Shown piece after piece: positions 40,900 through 50,642 of a stretch of DNA of 64,000 nt. Position numbers and translations under genes: made by a program. The stretch is from Acidovorax sp. 210-6. Lineage in GTDB: Bacteria > Pseudomonadota > Gammaproteobacteria > Burkholderiales > Burkholderiaceae_C. The notes beneath the pieces were generated by a model. It did no database searches, was not told the origin of the DNA, and saw only the letters and a program-made list of their open reading frames with translations. The DNA is taken from NCBI RefSeq assembly GCF_010020825.1, contig NZ_JAACJE010000001.1, forward strand, positions 1,116,001 through 1,180,000. The letters run 5' to 3'. The number at the start of each line of letters is the position of its first letter. Positions within the stretch are counted from its first letter, which is position 1.

Positions 40900-42165
40900 A
40901 TGGCCGAGAAAAAAGGCTCATCCAGCGAAAAAACCCTTTACTGCTCGTTCTGCGGCAAGAGCCAGCACGAGGTGAAGAAGCTGATTGCCGGTCCGTCGGT
41001 CTTCATTTGCGACGAGTGCATTGACCTGTGCAACGAAGTCATCCGCGACGAGCTGCCTGCAGGCGAAGCGGGCCGTGAAGCCAAGACCGATCTGCCCACG
41101 CCGTCCGAAATCAAGGCCAATCTGGACAACTATGTGATTGGCCAGGAGGCCGCCAAGCGCACGCTGGCGGTGGCGGTGTACAACCACTACAAGCGCTTGC
41201 GCCACAAGGACAAGGCGGCCAAGGACGACGTGGAGCTGTCCAAGAGCAACATCCTGCTCATCGGCCCTACGGGGTCGGGCAAGACGCTGCTGGCGCAAAC
41301 GCTGGCGCGCATGCTTGATGTGCCCTTTGTGATGGCCGACGCCACCACGCTGACCGAAGCGGGCTATGTGGGGGAAGATGTCGAGAACATCATCCAGAAG
41401 CTCCTGCAAAGCTGCAACTACGAAGTGGAGCGTGCGCAGCGCGGCATCGTTTACATTGATGAGATCGACAAGATCTCGCGCAAGTCGGACAACCCCAGCA
41501 TCACGCGCGATGTGTCGGGCGAGGGTGTGCAGCAGGCGCTGCTCAAGCTCATCGAGGGCACCATGGCCAGCGTTCCACCCCAGGGCGGGCGCAAGCACCC
41601 CAACCAGGATTTCCTGCAGATCGACACGACCAACATCCTGTTCATCTGCGGCGGCGCGTTCGCTGGCCTGGAGAAGGTCATCGAGAACCGCACCGAGGCC
41701 TCGGGCATCGGTTTCGGCGCAGCCGTCAAGAGCAAGAAGCAGCGCTCTCTGAGCGAGGTGTTCCAGGAAATCGAACCTGAGGATCTGATCAAGTTCGGCC
41801 TGATCCCCGAGCTGGTGGGTCGCATGCCCGTGGTGGCCGCGTTGGCGGAACTGGGCGAGGACGCACTGGTGCAGATCCTGACCGAACCCAAGAATGCACT
41901 CGTCAAGCAGTACAACAAGCTGCTGGCGATGGAGGGCGCCGAACTGGAGATCCGCCCCGCCGCGCTCAAGGCCATTGCCCGCAAGGCGTTGGCGCGCAAG
42001 ACTGGAGCGCGCGGGCTGCGTTCCATTCTGGAGCAGGCACTGATCAATACCATGTTCGATCTGCCCAATGCCAGCAACGTCGAAAAGGTGGTGGTCGATG
42101 AGTCCACCATTGAAGAGGGCAAGCCGCCCCTGCTGGTGTACCGCGAAGCCGCGAAGAAGGCCTGA
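40900..42165 (+). CDS. clpX: ATP-dependent Clp protease, ATP-binding subunit ClpX
   Basis: A 421-residue AAA+ unfoldase. The N-terminal zinc domain has four Cys (YCSFCGKSQ and [10 protein letters not shown]). Walker A is [18 protein letters not shown] (near residue 123), followed by the pore loop [15 protein letters not shown] and Walker [12 protein letters not shown]. The IGF-type loop that docks on ClpP appears as IGFGAAV (near residue 268). It unfolds tagged proteins and feeds them to ClpP. Confidence 0.97.
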   Translation: MAEKKGSSSEKTLYCSFCGKSQHEVKKLIAGPSVFICDECIDLCNEVIRDELPAGEAGREAKTDLPTPSEIKANLDNYVIGQEAAKRTLAVAVYNHYKRLRHKDKAAKDDVELSKSNILLIGPTGSGKTLLAQTLARMLDVPFVMADATTLTEAGYVGEDVENIIQKLLQSCNYEVERAQRGIVYIDEIDKISRKSDNPSITRDVSGEGVQQALLKLIEGTMASVPPQGGRKHPNQDFLQIDTTNILFICGGAFAGLEKVIENRTEASGIGFGAAVKSKKQRSLSEVFQEIEPEDLIKFGLIPELVGRMPVVAALAELGEDALVQILTEPKNALVKQYNKLLAMEGAELEIRPAALKAIARKALARKTGARGLRSILEQALINTMFDLPNASNVEKVVVDESTIEEGKPPLLVYREAAKKA

Positions 42166-42249
42166 CGCCCTGCCAGCTGTGGGCAGCCGATTCACTGCCA
42201 GGCAGCCCCTGGCAGTGCCACCCAAGCCGGGTTTCGAGGCGGGCTTGGG

Positions 42250-42277
42250 CTTGAAATTGAGCATCTGCGGGTCATAT
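42250..42277 (+). promoter_or_regulatory. Candidate heat-shock (sigma-32) promoter of lon
   Basis: CTTGAAA (42250-42256) is followed after 13 bases by GGTCATAT (42270-42277), fitting CTTGAAA-N13-CCCCATNT with changes in the C-run. It lies 26 bp before the lon start. Confidence 0.45.
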
Positions 42278-42302
42278 GCCTGGTAGATTGATGAGGAATC
42301 CC

Positions 42303-44735
42303 ATGTCCGGACACCCCCCCCTGCCTTCCACTCCCATTGCGCTGCCGCTGTTGCCGCTGCGTGATGTGGTCGTATTTCCCCACATGGTGATTCCACTGTT
42401 TGTGGGACGCCCCAAGAGCATCAAGGCGCTGGAACTGGCCATGGAGGCCGACCGCCGCATCATGCTGGTGGCCCAAAAGGCGGCTGCCAAGGACGAGCCG
42501 TCCGTCAAGGACATGTTCGATGTGGGCTGCGTTTCCACCATCCTGCAGATGCTCAAGCTGCCCGATGGCACCGTGAAGGTGCTGGTCGAGGGCCAGCAGC
42601 GCGCGCAGGTCCAGTCCATCGAGGATGCGGAAACCCATTTCAGCGCCACGGTGGCTCCCATCGAGCACCAGGCCGATGCGCCCCCCAGTGAGATCGAGGC
42701 ACTGCGCCGTGCGGTGATGCAGCAGTTCGACCACTACGTCAAGCTCAACAAGAAGATTCCGCCGGAGATCCTGACCTCGATCTCCAGCATCGACGATCCC
42801 GGCCGCCTGGCCGACACCATCGCCGCGCACCTGCCGCTCAAGCTGGAGAACAAGCAGGCCGTGCTGGACCTGGCTGGTGTGAAGGAGCGGTTGGAAAACC
42901 TGTTCGAGCAACTGGACCGCGAGGTCGAGATCCTCAACGTGGACAAGCGCATCCGCAGCCGCGTCAAGCGCCAGATGGAGAAGAACCAGCGCGACTTCTA
43001 CCTCAATGAGCAGGTCAAGGCCATCCAGAAGGAACTCGGCGAGGGCGAGGAGGGCGCGGACCTCGAAGAGATCGACAAGAAGATCAAGGCTGCCAAGATG
43101 CCCGCCGAGGCGCGCAAAAAGGCCGAGGCCGAGCTCAAGAAGCTCAAGCTCATGTCGCCCATGTCGGCCGAGGCCACGGTGGTGCGCAATTACATCGACG
43201 TGCTGGTCTCGCTGCCCTGGAGCAAGAAGACCAAGATCAAGCACGACCTGGGCAATGCCGAGGTGGTGCTCAACGAGGACCACTACGGCCTCGATAAGGT
43301 CAAGGACCGTATCCTTGAATACCTTGCCGTGCAGCAGCGCGTGGACAAGGTCAAGGCACCCATCCTGTGCCTGGTGGGGCCACCCGGCGTGGGCAAGACC
43401 TCGCTGGGCCAGTCCATCGCCAAGGCCACGGGGCGCAAGTACGTGCGCATGGCGCTGGGAGGCATGCGCGATGAGGCCGAGATCCGCGGCCACCGACGCA
43501 CCTATATTGGCGCCATGCCGGGCAAGGTGCTGCAGAGCCTGGGCAAGATTGGTACGCGCAACCCGCTGTTCCTGCTCGACGAGATCGACAAGCTGGGCCA
43601 GGATTTCCGGGGCGACCCGTCGAGCGCGCTGCTGGAGGTGCTGGACCCCGAGCAGAACCACACCTTCGGCGACCACTACGTCGAGGTCGATTTCGATCTG
43701 TCCGATGTGATGTTCGTGGCCACCTCGAACTCGATGAACATCCCCTCTGCGCTGCTCGACCGCATGGAAGTAATCCGCCTGTCGGGTTACACCGAGGACG
43801 AGAAAACCAACATCGCCATGAAGTACCTGCTGCCCAAGCAGCTCAAGAACAATGGTGTGAAGGACGGCGAGCTGGAGGTGACCGAGGCTGCCGTGCGCGA
43901 CATGGTGCGCTACTACACGCGCGAGGCGGGTGTGCGTTCGCTGGAGCGCGAGCTCTCCAAAATCTGCCGCAAGGTGATCAAGGGCCTGCTGCTCAAGAAG
44001 TACGAGCCCAAGGTGGTGGTCACCCCAGACAACCTGCCGGACTTCTTGGGCGTGCGCAAATACACCTATGGCCGTGCCGAGCAGCAGAACCAGGTGGGCC
44101 AGGTCGTGGGCCTGGCCTGGACCGAGGTGGGGGGCGATCTGCTGACCATCGAGGCCGTCACCATGCCGGGCAAGGGTGTCATCACGCGCACGGGCTCGCT
44201 GGGCGATGTGATGAAAGAGTCCGTGGAGGCCGCACGCACCGTGGTCCGCAGCCGTGCCCGGATGCTGGGCATCAAGGACGAGGTGTTTGACAAGAAGGAC
44301 GTGCACATCCACGTGCCCGATGGTGCGACGCCCAAGGATGGTCCCAGTGCGGGTGCTGCCATGGTCACGGCTTTTGTGTCGGCCCTCACCGGCATTGCAG
44401 TGCGCGGCGATGTGGCCATGACGGGCGAGATCACCCTGCGCGGCGAGGTGACCGCCATCGGTGGTCTGAAGGAAAAGCTGCTGGCGGCCTTGCGCGGCGG
44501 CATTCGCACGGTGCTCATCCCCGAAGAGAACGTCAAGGACCTTCAGGAGATTCCGGACAACGTCAAGAGCGGCCTCGAGATTGTTCCCGTCAAATGGATC
44601 GACAAGGTGCTCGAAATCGCCCTGGAGCGCAAGCCCGTGCCGCTGACCGACGAGGAGGTGGCCGCCGCCGCTGTGGTGGCTGCTGCTGCGGACAAGGCGG
44701 CCGCTGTGCCGACGGCGGAATCCGTAAAACATTGA
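42303..44735 (+). CDS. lon: ATP-dependent protease Lon
   Basis: An 810-residue homo-oligomeric protease. The N-terminal substrate domain begins LPLLPLRDVVVFPHMVIPLF. The AAA+ domain has GPPGVGKTSLGQSIAKATG (near residue 358) and LFLLDEIDKLGQDFRG. The protease domain has the catalytic Ser in PKDGPSAGAAM and Lys in GGLKEKLLAALRGG, with EENVKDLQEIP at the end. It removes damaged and regulatory proteins. The ATG at 42303 follows GAGGAA; the in-frame ATG at 42276 lies inside the probable promoter. The last ~20 residues are Ala-rich. Confidence 0.97.
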   Translation: MSGHPPLPSTPIALPLLPLRDVVVFPHMVIPLFVGRPKSIKALELAMEADRRIMLVAQKAAAKDEPSVKDMFDVGCVSTILQMLKLPDGTVKVLVEGQQRAQVQSIEDAETHFSATVAPIEHQADAPPSEIEALRRAVMQQFDHYVKLNKKIPPEILTSISSIDDPGRLADTIAAHLPLKLENKQAVLDLAGVKERLENLFEQLDREVEILNVDKRIRSRVKRQMEKNQRDFYLNEQVKAIQKELGEGEEGADLEEIDKKIKAAKMPAEARKKAEAELKKLKLMSPMSAEATVVRNYIDVLVSLPWSKKTKIKHDLGNAEVVLNEDHYGLDKVKDRILEYLAVQQRVDKVKAPILCLVGPPGVGKTSLGQSIAKATGRKYVRMALGGMRDEAEIRGHRRTYIGAMPGKVLQSLGKIGTRNPLFLLDEIDKLGQDFRGDPSSALLEVLDPEQNHTFGDHYVEVDFDLSDVMFVATSNSMNIPSALLDRMEVIRLSGYTEDEKTNIAMKYLLPKQLKNNGVKDGELEVTEAAVRDMVRYYTREAGVRSLERELSKICRKVIKGLLLKKYEPKVVVTPDNLPDFLGVRKYTYGRAEQQNQVGQVVGLAWTEVGGDLLTIEAVTMPGKGVITRTGSLGDVMKESVEAARTVVRSRARMLGIKDEVFDKKDVHIHVPDGATPKDGPSAGAAMVTAFVSALTGIAVRGDVAMTGEITLRGEVTAIGGLKEKLLAALRGGIRTVLIPEENVKDLQEIPDNVKSGLEIVPVKWIDKVLEIALERKPVPLTDEEVAAAAVVAAAADKAAAVPTAESVKH

Positions 44736-44819
44736 AGGGTTTTTGAGAGTCCCCTCAAAAAATGCGCTACAATGCGTTTATTGCAGACAAGCGTTGTAGA
44801 ATGTAAGGCTGCAAACAAT

Positions 44820-44895
44820 GCGGGAATAGCTCAGTTGGTAGAGCGCAACCTTGCCAAGGTTGAGGTCGAGAGTTCGAGACTCTTTTCCCGCTCCA
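44820..44895 (+). tRNA. tRNA-Gly (anticodon GCC), first copy
   Basis: 76 bases with encoded CCA. Acceptor GCGGGAA / TTCCCGC, anticodon loop TTGCCAA, T-arm GAGAGTTCGAGACTC. It is identical to the copy at 45147. Upstream GCGCTACAATGCG resembles the promoter of the second copy (GCGCTATAATGCG). Confidence 0.97.
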
Positions 44896-44904
44896 GATTC
44901 CGCG

Positions 44905-44936
44905 AAAAAGGGAAGCAGCCGCTTCCCTTTTTTGTC
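44905..44936 (+). terminator. Terminator after the first tRNA-Gly
   Basis: Twelve-pair stem AAAAAGGGAAGC / GCTTCCCTTTTT, loop AGCC, ending in a T-run. It lies before tRNA-Cys, so the latter needs read-through or its own promoter. Confidence 0.8.
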
Positions 44937-44949
44937 GAAGCGAAGGTTT

Positions 44950-45023
44950 GGCGCGGTAGCAAAGCGGTTATGCCCCGGATTGCAAATCCGGTTAGTCCGG
45001 TTCGACTCCGGACCGCGCCTCCA
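44950..45023 (+). tRNA. tRNA-Cys (anticodon GCA)
   Basis: 74 bases with encoded CCA. Acceptor GGCGCGG / CCGCGCC, anticodon loop TTGCAAA, T-arm CCGGTTCGACTCCGG. Confidence 0.96.
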
Positions 45024-45092
45024 GAACCTCGATGGCTGGCCGTGTTTTGCACGGCATGCATCCAAAGTTCTGGATAGCGCTGAAAATTGCGC

Positions 45093-45098
45093 TATAAT
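45093..45098 (+). promoter_or_regulatory. -10 box of the second tRNA-Gly
   Basis: Perfect TATAAT in GCGCTATAATGCG, 48 bp before the tRNA. The same context (GCGCTACAATGCG) precedes the first copy. Confidence 0.6.
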
Positions 45099-45146
45099 GC
45101 GAGGCTTGCCAGCCTTGATCTGATCGTCAGATTGAACAGGCACCAT

Positions 45147-45222
45147 GCGGGAATAGCTCAGTTGGTAGAGCGCAACCTTGCCAAGGTTGAGGTCGAGAGT
45201 TCGAGACTCTTTTCCCGCTCCA
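45147..45222 (+). tRNA. tRNA-Gly (anticodon GCC), second copy
   Basis: Identical in sequence to the tRNA-Gly at 44820-44895; anticodon GCC. Confidence 0.97.
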
Positions 45223-45227
45223 GTTCA

Positions 45228-45256
45228 AAAAGGGAAGCTTCGGCTTCCCTTTTGCA
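45228..45256 (+). terminator. Terminator after the second tRNA-Gly
   Basis: Stem AAAAGGGAAGC / GCTTCCCTTTT with a stable TTCG tetraloop. The stem sequence is nearly the same as behind the first copy. Confidence 0.8.
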
Positions 45257-45351
45257 TTTGCAGGGCCTGGTGCCGTGCGCGGCCTGATGGGCATTGCGCG
45301 CATGGTGGGCAAGGGGTACGCTGCGCATGAGCGCACGCCCTGGAGCGACTC

Positions 45352-45443
45352 GCCCCGATGGTGAAATTGGTAGACACTGCGGACTTAAAATCCGCCGCTT
45401 CCTGAAAAGGGGCGTGCCGGTTCGACCCCGGCTCGGGGCACCA
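45352..45443 (+). tRNA. tRNA-Leu (anticodon TAA)
   Basis: 92 bases with encoded CCA and a long variable arm (GCTTCCTGAAAAGGGGC region). Acceptor GCCCCGA / TCGGGGC, anticodon loop CTTAAAA with TAA, T-arm GCCGGTTCGACCCCGGC. Confidence 0.96.
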
Positions 45444-45458
45444 CCACTGAAACTGAAC

Positions 45459-46094
45459 ATGCCACATTACAACGCTCCCTTCGAAATCCACGTGCACGGC
45501 CAGGTGCAACTGCGTCCTGGTGTGGACTACGATCAGTTGCAGGATGCCCTCAAACCCCTGTGGAAATATGCGGGTGCGCGTTCGCTGGCCGATGGCGCCG
45601 CCAGTGCCTACGAAGAGGAGCCGGGCATCCAGTTCGATGCCAAGGCCCACACCCTGCAGATGTGCTGGACGGTGCGGGGCGATGAGGACTTCCGTCAGTC
45701 GCTGGACGACATGTGCATGGGGCTGAACGATCTGGCAGAGCAGGGCGCTGCCATTGAAATCACCTTCTACGACACCGAGTTCGATGAAGACGAGGCGGAC
45801 GACGATGCAGAGGCCCGCGATGACTTCATGATGCTCTTCGTGGGTCCCACGCCTGCCGCCATCATGCAGGTGCAGCGTGACCTGTTGGTGCAGGATGTCG
45901 TGAACATGATGGAGCGGCACTTCGACGGCTCCGAGCTCGGTGGCGTGGTGGCAGAAATCGACAAGCTCTTCTCGCAGCGCTTCGATGCCCTGGTCAACTC
46001 GCTGGAGATTGGCAAGCCCCCGCGCGGCCCCGGTGGGCCTGCAGGCGGGCACGGTGGCGGCGGCGGAGGTCGCCGGCCGCGCCATCTGCATTGA
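45459..46094 (+). CDS. Conserved hypothetical protein with Gly-rich tail
   Basis: A 211-residue cytoplasmic protein starting MPHYNAPFEIHVHGQVQLRP 15 bp after tRNA-Leu. It has no signal peptide or membrane segment. Visible parts are a mixed alpha/beta N-terminal region, an acidic run (YDTEFDEDEADDDAEARDD near residue 110), a helical region LLVQDVVNMMERHFDGSELG, and a low-complexity tail PPRGPGGPAGGHGGGGGGRR that may bind nucleic acid. I recall similar proteins only as uncharacterised in Burkholderiales. It overlaps none of its neighbours; the YgjP-type peptidase gene starts 12 bp on, so the two may be co-transcribed. Confidence 0.7.
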   Translation: MPHYNAPFEIHVHGQVQLRPGVDYDQLQDALKPLWKYAGARSLADGAASAYEEEPGIQFDAKAHTLQMCWTVRGDEDFRQSLDDMCMGLNDLAEQGAAIEITFYDTEFDEDEADDDAEARDDFMMLFVGPTPAAIMQVQRDLLVQDVVNMMERHFDGSELGGVVAEIDKLFSQRFDALVNSLEIGKPPRGPGGPAGGHGGGGGGRRPRHLH

Positions 46095-46105
46095 CTCGGC
46101 GTCCG

Positions 46106-46645
46106 ATGACAGGCGCGCTGCATGCGCTTTCCGGGCTGGCGTACCTCTCTTCCTACCCGGCAGGCATCAGAGATCAGGTGTCCGCGCTGCTGGCCCAGGA
46201 CCCGGCCGCTCTGGGTCCGTTGCTGTTGCGCAGATACCCACAGGCCCATGCGGTGCGCACCGACAAGGCGCTGTACCAGTACGCCATGGACCTCAAGAGC
46301 CAGCACCTGCGCAACGCAGATGCGGTCAACAAGGTGGTGTTTGACAACAAGATCCATGTGGTGCGCCATGCGCTGGGGCTGCACAGCACCGTCGCACGGG
46401 TCCAGGGGCGCAAACTTGCCGCTCGGCACGAGATCCGGATTGCCGCCCTCTTCAAGCAGGCGCCCGAGGAGTTTCTGCGCATGATCGTGGTGCATGAGCT
46501 GGCGCACCTTCGCGAACGCGAGCACGACAAGGCCTTCTACCAACTGTGCCAGCACATGGAGCCGCACTACCACCAGTACGAGCTCGATGTCCGTCTCTAC
46601 CTGACCCACATGGAGTCGTCTGGCGAGCGGCTCTGGGACGCCTGA
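46106..46645 (+). CDS. YgjP-type metallopeptidase domain protein
   Basis: A 179-residue protein of the YgjP/WLM zincin family. The zinc site is VVHELAHLREREHDKAFYQL (residues ~132-151), matching HELxHxxxxxHxxxF. The upstream basic region LRNADAVNKVVFDNKIHVV is consistent with this family. Related E. coli YgjP is often called a UTP pyrophosphatase, but the HExxH-like site points to hydrolase activity; the real substrate is unknown. ATG at 46106 is preferred to the in-frame TTG at 46091. Its TGA and the TAG of convergent murI abut without a gap. Confidence 0.78.
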   Translation: MTGALHALSGLAYLSSYPAGIRDQVSALLAQDPAALGPLLLRRYPQAHAVRTDKALYQYAMDLKSQHLRNADAVNKVVFDNKIHVVRHALGLHSTVARVQGRKLAARHEIRIAALFKQAPEEFLRMIVVHELAHLREREHDKAFYQLCQHMEPHYHQYELDVRLYLTHMESSGERLWDA

Positions 46646-47500
46646 CTACAAATCCACTGTAGAACAGCACCGCGCAGGCAACTGCAGCCAGCGGCCCACG
46701 GCGTTTTGCAGCGGCTCCAGGGCGCCGGTGGTGAACACAGTGACCGCATCTGCGCCGAGGGGCGTGTCCTGGCGGGCCAGGGCATGGGCCGTTTGCAGCA
46801 GGCGCCGGGTCTGGCGTGCCACGGGCTCACCTGTGGCGATCAGGGCCACGTCAGGGCCCAGCAGGTCGCGCAGGATGTCCTGCGCAAACACATAGTGGGT
46901 GCAGCCGAGCACCAGCGTATCGATCGCGCCTTCTTCTGAACCAAATGGGCCCATGGCGCCCGTGTACTGGGCGCAAAGTGCTCTTATTTCTGTAGCATCC
47001 TGCGTGGCCGTAGGTGGGTGGGCGGTGCTGCGCTCGATGGCATGGGCCAGCCCGTCACAGGGCTGGATGGTGAAGCGCGCCTGTCCTTCCAGCGAGGCCA
47101 GGAGCCGGGCAAACTTGGCGCTGCCCAGCGTGCCGCGCGTGCCGATCACCCCCACATGGCCAGTGCGTGTGGCTGCCACGGCGGGCTTGAGTGCAGGCTC
47201 GACGCCTACCAGGGGCAGCTGCGGGTGGCGCACCCGTGCTTCGTGGATGGCGGCAGCCGTGGCCGTGTTGCAGGCCACCACCAGCGCCTTGATGTTGTGC
47301 TGCGCGCAAAGAAAATCGCTGATGGCATGGGTGCGCGCAGCCACATAGGCGTCGCCGCGCTCACCGTAGGGGGCATGGCCGCTGTCGGCCACGTACACGA
47401 AGCGCTCGTGCGGCAGTTCGGCACGCAGCGCCTGCAGCACGCTCAGGCCGCCGACACCACTGTCGAACACGCCGATGGGCTGCTGCGCTGTGTCGTTCAT
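46646..47500 (-). CDS. murI: Glutamate racemase
   Basis: A 284-residue cofactor-free racemase. PIGVFDSGVGGLSVLQAL opens it, VYVADSGHAPYGERG follows, and the two catalytic Cys lie in LVVACNTATAAA (near residue 77) and LVLGCTHYVF (near residue 195). It makes D-glutamate for peptidoglycan in the cytoplasm. It follows fumA on the same strand with 26 bp between, and may be co-transcribed with it. Confidence 0.95.
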   Translation of the reverse strand: MNDTAQQPIGVFDSGVGGLSVLQALRAELPHERFVYVADSGHAPYGERGDAYVAARTHAISDFLCAQHNIKALVVACNTATAAAIHEARVRHPQLPLVGVEPALKPAVAATRTGHVGVIGTRGTLGSAKFARLLASLEGQARFTIQPCDGLAHAIERSTAHPPTATQDATEIRALCAQYTGAMGPFGSEEGAIDTLVLGCTHYVFAQDILRDLLGPDVALIATGEPVARQTRRLLQTAHALARQDTPLGADAVTVFTTGALEPLQNAVGRWLQLPARCCSTVDL

Positions 47501-47526
47501 GCGTGCGGCAGAGAGCGCTGGTGCCG

Positions 47527-49077
47527 TCAGCCCGCGTTGACGCTGATGCCCTTGAATTCGCCCGTGGCGATGCGCTTTTGCCACTCGGCCGGGCCGGTGA
47601 TGTGGGCGCTGGTGCCACCGGCGTCCACAGCCACGGTCACGGGCATGTCCACCACGTCGAATTCGTAGATGGCCTCCATGCCCAGATCGGCAAAGCCCAC
47701 CACCTTGGCACCCTTGATGGCCTTGGAGACCAGGTAGGCGGCGCCGCCCACGGCCATCAGGTAGGCGCTCTGGTGCTTCTTGATGGCCTCGATCGCGGTG
47801 GGGCCGCGCTCGGCCTTGCCGACCATGGCGATCAGGCCGGTCTGGGCCAGCATCATGTCGGTGAACTTGTCCATGCGCGTGGCGGTGGTCGGGCCTGCGG
47901 GGCCGACGACTTCGTCACCGACCGGATCGACGGGGCCGACGTAGTAGATCACGCGGTTGGTGAAGTCCACGGGCAGCTTCTCGCCCTTCGCCAGCATGTC
48001 CTGGATGCGCTTGTGCGCCGCGTCGCGGCCGGTGAGCATCTTGCCGTTGAGCAGCAGGGTCTGGCCCGGCTTCCAGCTTGCGACCTCTTCCTTGGTGAGC
48101 GTGTTGAGGTCCACGCGCTTGCTGGTCTCGGTGTTGGGTTCCCAGTCCACCTTGGGCCACAGGTCCAGGCTGGGTGGGTCCATATAGACCGGGCCGGAGC
48201 CGTCCATCACGAAATGGGCGTGGCGCGTGGCCGCGCAGTTGGGGATCATGGCCACAGGCTTGCTGGCGGCGTGCGTGGGGTACATCTTGATCTTCACGTC
48301 CAGCACGGTGGTCAGGCCCCCCAGGCCCTGCGCGCCGATGCCCAGGGCATTGACCTTCTCGAACAGTTCCAGGCGCAGCTCTTCCACCTGGGTGAGCTTC
48401 TCGCCCCGAGCGTTCTTGGCCTGCAGCTCGTACATGTCCAGGTCGTCCATCAGGCTTTCCTTGGCCAGCAGGACAGCCTTTTCTGCCGTGCCGCCGATGC
48501 CGATGCCCAGCATGCCCGGTGGGCACCAGCCAGCGCCCATGGTGGGCACGGTCTTGAGCACCCAGTCCACCAGGTTGTCGCTGGGGTTCATCATGATCAT
48601 CTTGGACTTGTTCTCGCTGCCGCCGCCCTTGGCCGCGACCGTGATGTCCAGTGTGTCGCCGGCCACGATCTCGGAGAAGATGACGGCGGGCGTGTTGTCC
48701 TTGTTGTTCTTGCGTGCGAACAGGGGGTCGGCCACGACAGAGGCGCGCAGCATGTTGTCGGGGTGGTTGTAGCCACGGCGCACGCCTTCATTGATGGCGT
48801 CCTCCAGGCTGCCGGTGAAGCCTTCCCAGCGCACGTTCATGCCCACCTTGAGGAAGACGTTGACGATGCCCGTGTCCTGGCAGATGGGGCGGTGGCCGTA
48901 GGCGCTCATCTTGCTGTTGGTCAGGATCTGCGCCATGGCGTCCCTGGCGGCGGGGCTCTGCTCGCGTTCATAGGCGCGGGCCAGATGCTGGATGTAGTCG
49001 GCCGGGTGGTAGTAGCTGATGTACTGCAGCGCAGCGGCGATGGACTCGATCAGGTCTTCTTGGCGGATGGTGGTCAT
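47527..49077 (-). CDS. fumA: Fumarate hydratase, class I (iron-sulfur)
   Basis: A 516-residue oxygen-sensitive fumarase. The 4Fe-4S ligands are in [17 protein letters not shown] (near residue 67), [14 protein letters not shown] (near residue 280) and a further Cys near [34 protein letters not shown] and [20 protein letters not shown] are typical. It interconverts fumarate and malate. It is divergent from the class II fumarase gene 136 bp away, an arrangement that suggests they replace each other under iron limitation or oxidative stress. Confidence 0.95.
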   Translation of the reverse strand: MTTIRQEDLIESIAAALQYISYYHPADYIQHLARAYEREQSPAARDAMAQILTNSKMSAYGHRPICQDTGIVNVFLKVGMNVRWEGFTGSLEDAINEGVRRGYNHPDNMLRASVVADPLFARKNNKDNTPAVIFSEIVAGDTLDITVAAKGGGSENKSKMIMMNPSDNLVDWVLKTVPTMGAGWCPPGMLGIGIGGTAEKAVLLAKESLMDDLDMYELQAKNARGEKLTQVEELRLELFEKVNALGIGAQGLGGLTTVLDVKIKMYPTHAASKPVAMIPNCAATRHAHFVMDGSGPVYMDPPSLDLWPKVDWEPNTETSKRVDLNTLTKEEVASWKPGQTLLLNGKMLTGRDAAHKRIQDMLAKGEKLPVDFTNRVIYYVGPVDPVGDEVVGPAGPTTATRMDKFTDMMLAQTGLIAMVGKAERGPTAIEAIKKHQSAYLMAVGGAAYLVSKAIKGAKVVGFADLGMEAIYEFDVVDMPVTVAVDAGGTSAHITGPAEWQKRIATGEFKGISVNAG

Positions 49078-49213
49078 GGTGGGGCGATACTCTGCGGTGG
49101 AGTGTGGGGAAACCCACCAATTATCGCCGCTGCCCGCTGACGCGACCCTTGCCCGGTGCATGTGGGGTGGCTGGGGGCACTCTGCTGTCGATGGTTTCAT
49201 TGCGAGGTCTGCC

Positions 49214-50596
49214 ATGAACTTCCGTACCGAACGCGATACCTTGGGCCCCATCGAGGTGCCTGCGCACCGGCTTTGGGGGGCGCAGACGCAGCGCTCCTTG
49301 CTCCATTTCGCCATTTCCGGCGAGCGCCAGCCGCAGGAGATCCTTCGGGCGCTGGCGTTGGTGAAGCAGGCATCGGCCACGGTCAACCATGCGCTGGGCC
49401 TGTTGGCGCGCGACAAGACCGATGCCATCGTGGCCGCTGCGCAGGAGGTGATCGACGGCCTGCACGCGCAGGAGTTTCCGCTGGTGGTGTGGCAGACCGG
49501 CTCGGGCACGCAGACCCACATGAACGTCAACGAGGTGCTGGCCAACCGCGCCAGCGAGCTGCTGGGCGGCGAGCGCGGCGAGGGCCGCAAGGTCCATCCC
49601 AACGATGATGTGAACCGCAGCCAGTCCAGCAACGACGTGTTCCCCACCGCCATGCATGTGGCAGCGGTGGATGCGCTGACGCAGCGCCTGCTGCCTGCCA
49701 TGGCCCTGCTGCGCGGCACGCTGGAGCGCAAGGCCCGCGATTTCGACGGCATCGTCAAGATCGGCCGCACCCACCTGCAGGACGCCACCCCGCTGACGCT
49801 GGGCCAGGAAATCTCGGGCTGGGTGGCGCAACTGGCCCAGGGAGAAAAGCATGTGCGTGCCGCTCTGCCGCACTTGTGCGAACTGGCACTGGGCGGCACG
49901 GCCGTGGGCACGGGCCTGAACGCGCCCAAGGGCTATGCCGAAGCCGTGGCCCACGAACTGGCGCGGCGCACCGGGCTGCCCTTTGTCACGGCGCCCAACA
50001 AGTTCGAGGCCCTGGCCACCTGCGATGCCCTGGTGCACGCCCATGGCGTGCTCAAGACGCTGGCAGCCAGCCTGATGAAGGTGGCCAACGATGTGCGCTG
50101 GTTGGCCAGTGGGCCACGCAGCGGCATCGGCGAAATCACCATCCCCGAGAACGAGCCCGGCTCGTCCATCATGCCCGGCAAGGTCAACCCCACGCAGTGC
50201 GAAGCGCTGACCATGCTGTGCTGCCAGGTGATGGGCAACGATGTGGCCATCAACATGGGCGGGGCCTCGGGCAATTTCGAGCTGAACGTGTTCCGGCCCA
50301 TGGTGGCGCACAACTTCCTGCAAAGCGTGCGCCTGTTGGCTGATGGCATGGTGAGCTTCAACGACCACTGTGCCGTGGGCATCGAACCCCAGCGCGAACG
50401 CATTGCCGAGCTGGTGCAGCGCTCGCTGATGTTGGTGACGGCGCTCAACCCCCACATCGGCTACGACAAGGCGGCCGCCATTGCCAAGAAGGCGCACCAG
50501 GAGGGCACCAGCCTGCGCGAGGCGGCCATTGCCACGGGCTTTGTCACTGCACAGCAGTTCGACCAATGGGTGGTGCCCGAGCGCATGGTGGGTTGA
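49214..50596 (+). CDS. fumC: Fumarate hydratase, class II
   Basis: A 460-residue metal-free fumarase. Signatures are [20 protein letters not shown] at the start, [20 protein letters not shown] (near residue 95), [19 protein letters not shown] (near residue 130), [20 protein letters not shown], and the superfamily motif [16 protein letters not shown] (near residue 317). It is stable to oxygen and iron shortage, the usual backup of the class I enzyme encoded divergently. Start at 49214 follows GAGG. The DUF2249 gene follows after 46 bp behind its own operator. Confidence 0.95.
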   Translation: MNFRTERDTLGPIEVPAHRLWGAQTQRSLLHFAISGERQPQEILRALALVKQASATVNHALGLLARDKTDAIVAAAQEVIDGLHAQEFPLVVWQTGSGTQTHMNVNEVLANRASELLGGERGEGRKVHPNDDVNRSQSSNDVFPTAMHVAAVDALTQRLLPAMALLRGTLERKARDFDGIVKIGRTHLQDATPLTLGQEISGWVAQLAQGEKHVRAALPHLCELALGGTAVGTGLNAPKGYAEAVAHELARRTGLPFVTAPNKFEALATCDALVHAHGVLKTLAASLMKVANDVRWLASGPRSGIGEITIPENEPGSSIMPGKVNPTQCEALTMLCCQVMGNDVAINMGGASGNFELNVFRPMVAHNFLQSVRLLADGMVSFNDHCAVGIEPQRERIAELVQRSLMLVTALNPHIGYDKAAAIAKKAHQEGTSLREAAIATGFVTAQQFDQWVVPERMVG

Positions 50597-50614
50597 GCAA
50601 ACCGGTTTATACTT

Positions 50615-50637
50615 AAGATTCATTTTTTGTGAATCTT
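50615..50637. promoter_or_regulatory. NsrR-like operator upstream of the DUF2249 gene
   Basis: Palindrome AAGATTCA-N7-TGAATCTT (23 bp), the size and spacing of NsrR sites, located 5 bp before the start codon and overlapping the expected transcription start (TATACT at 50608). Confidence 0.55.
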
Positions 50638-50642
50638 TAACC

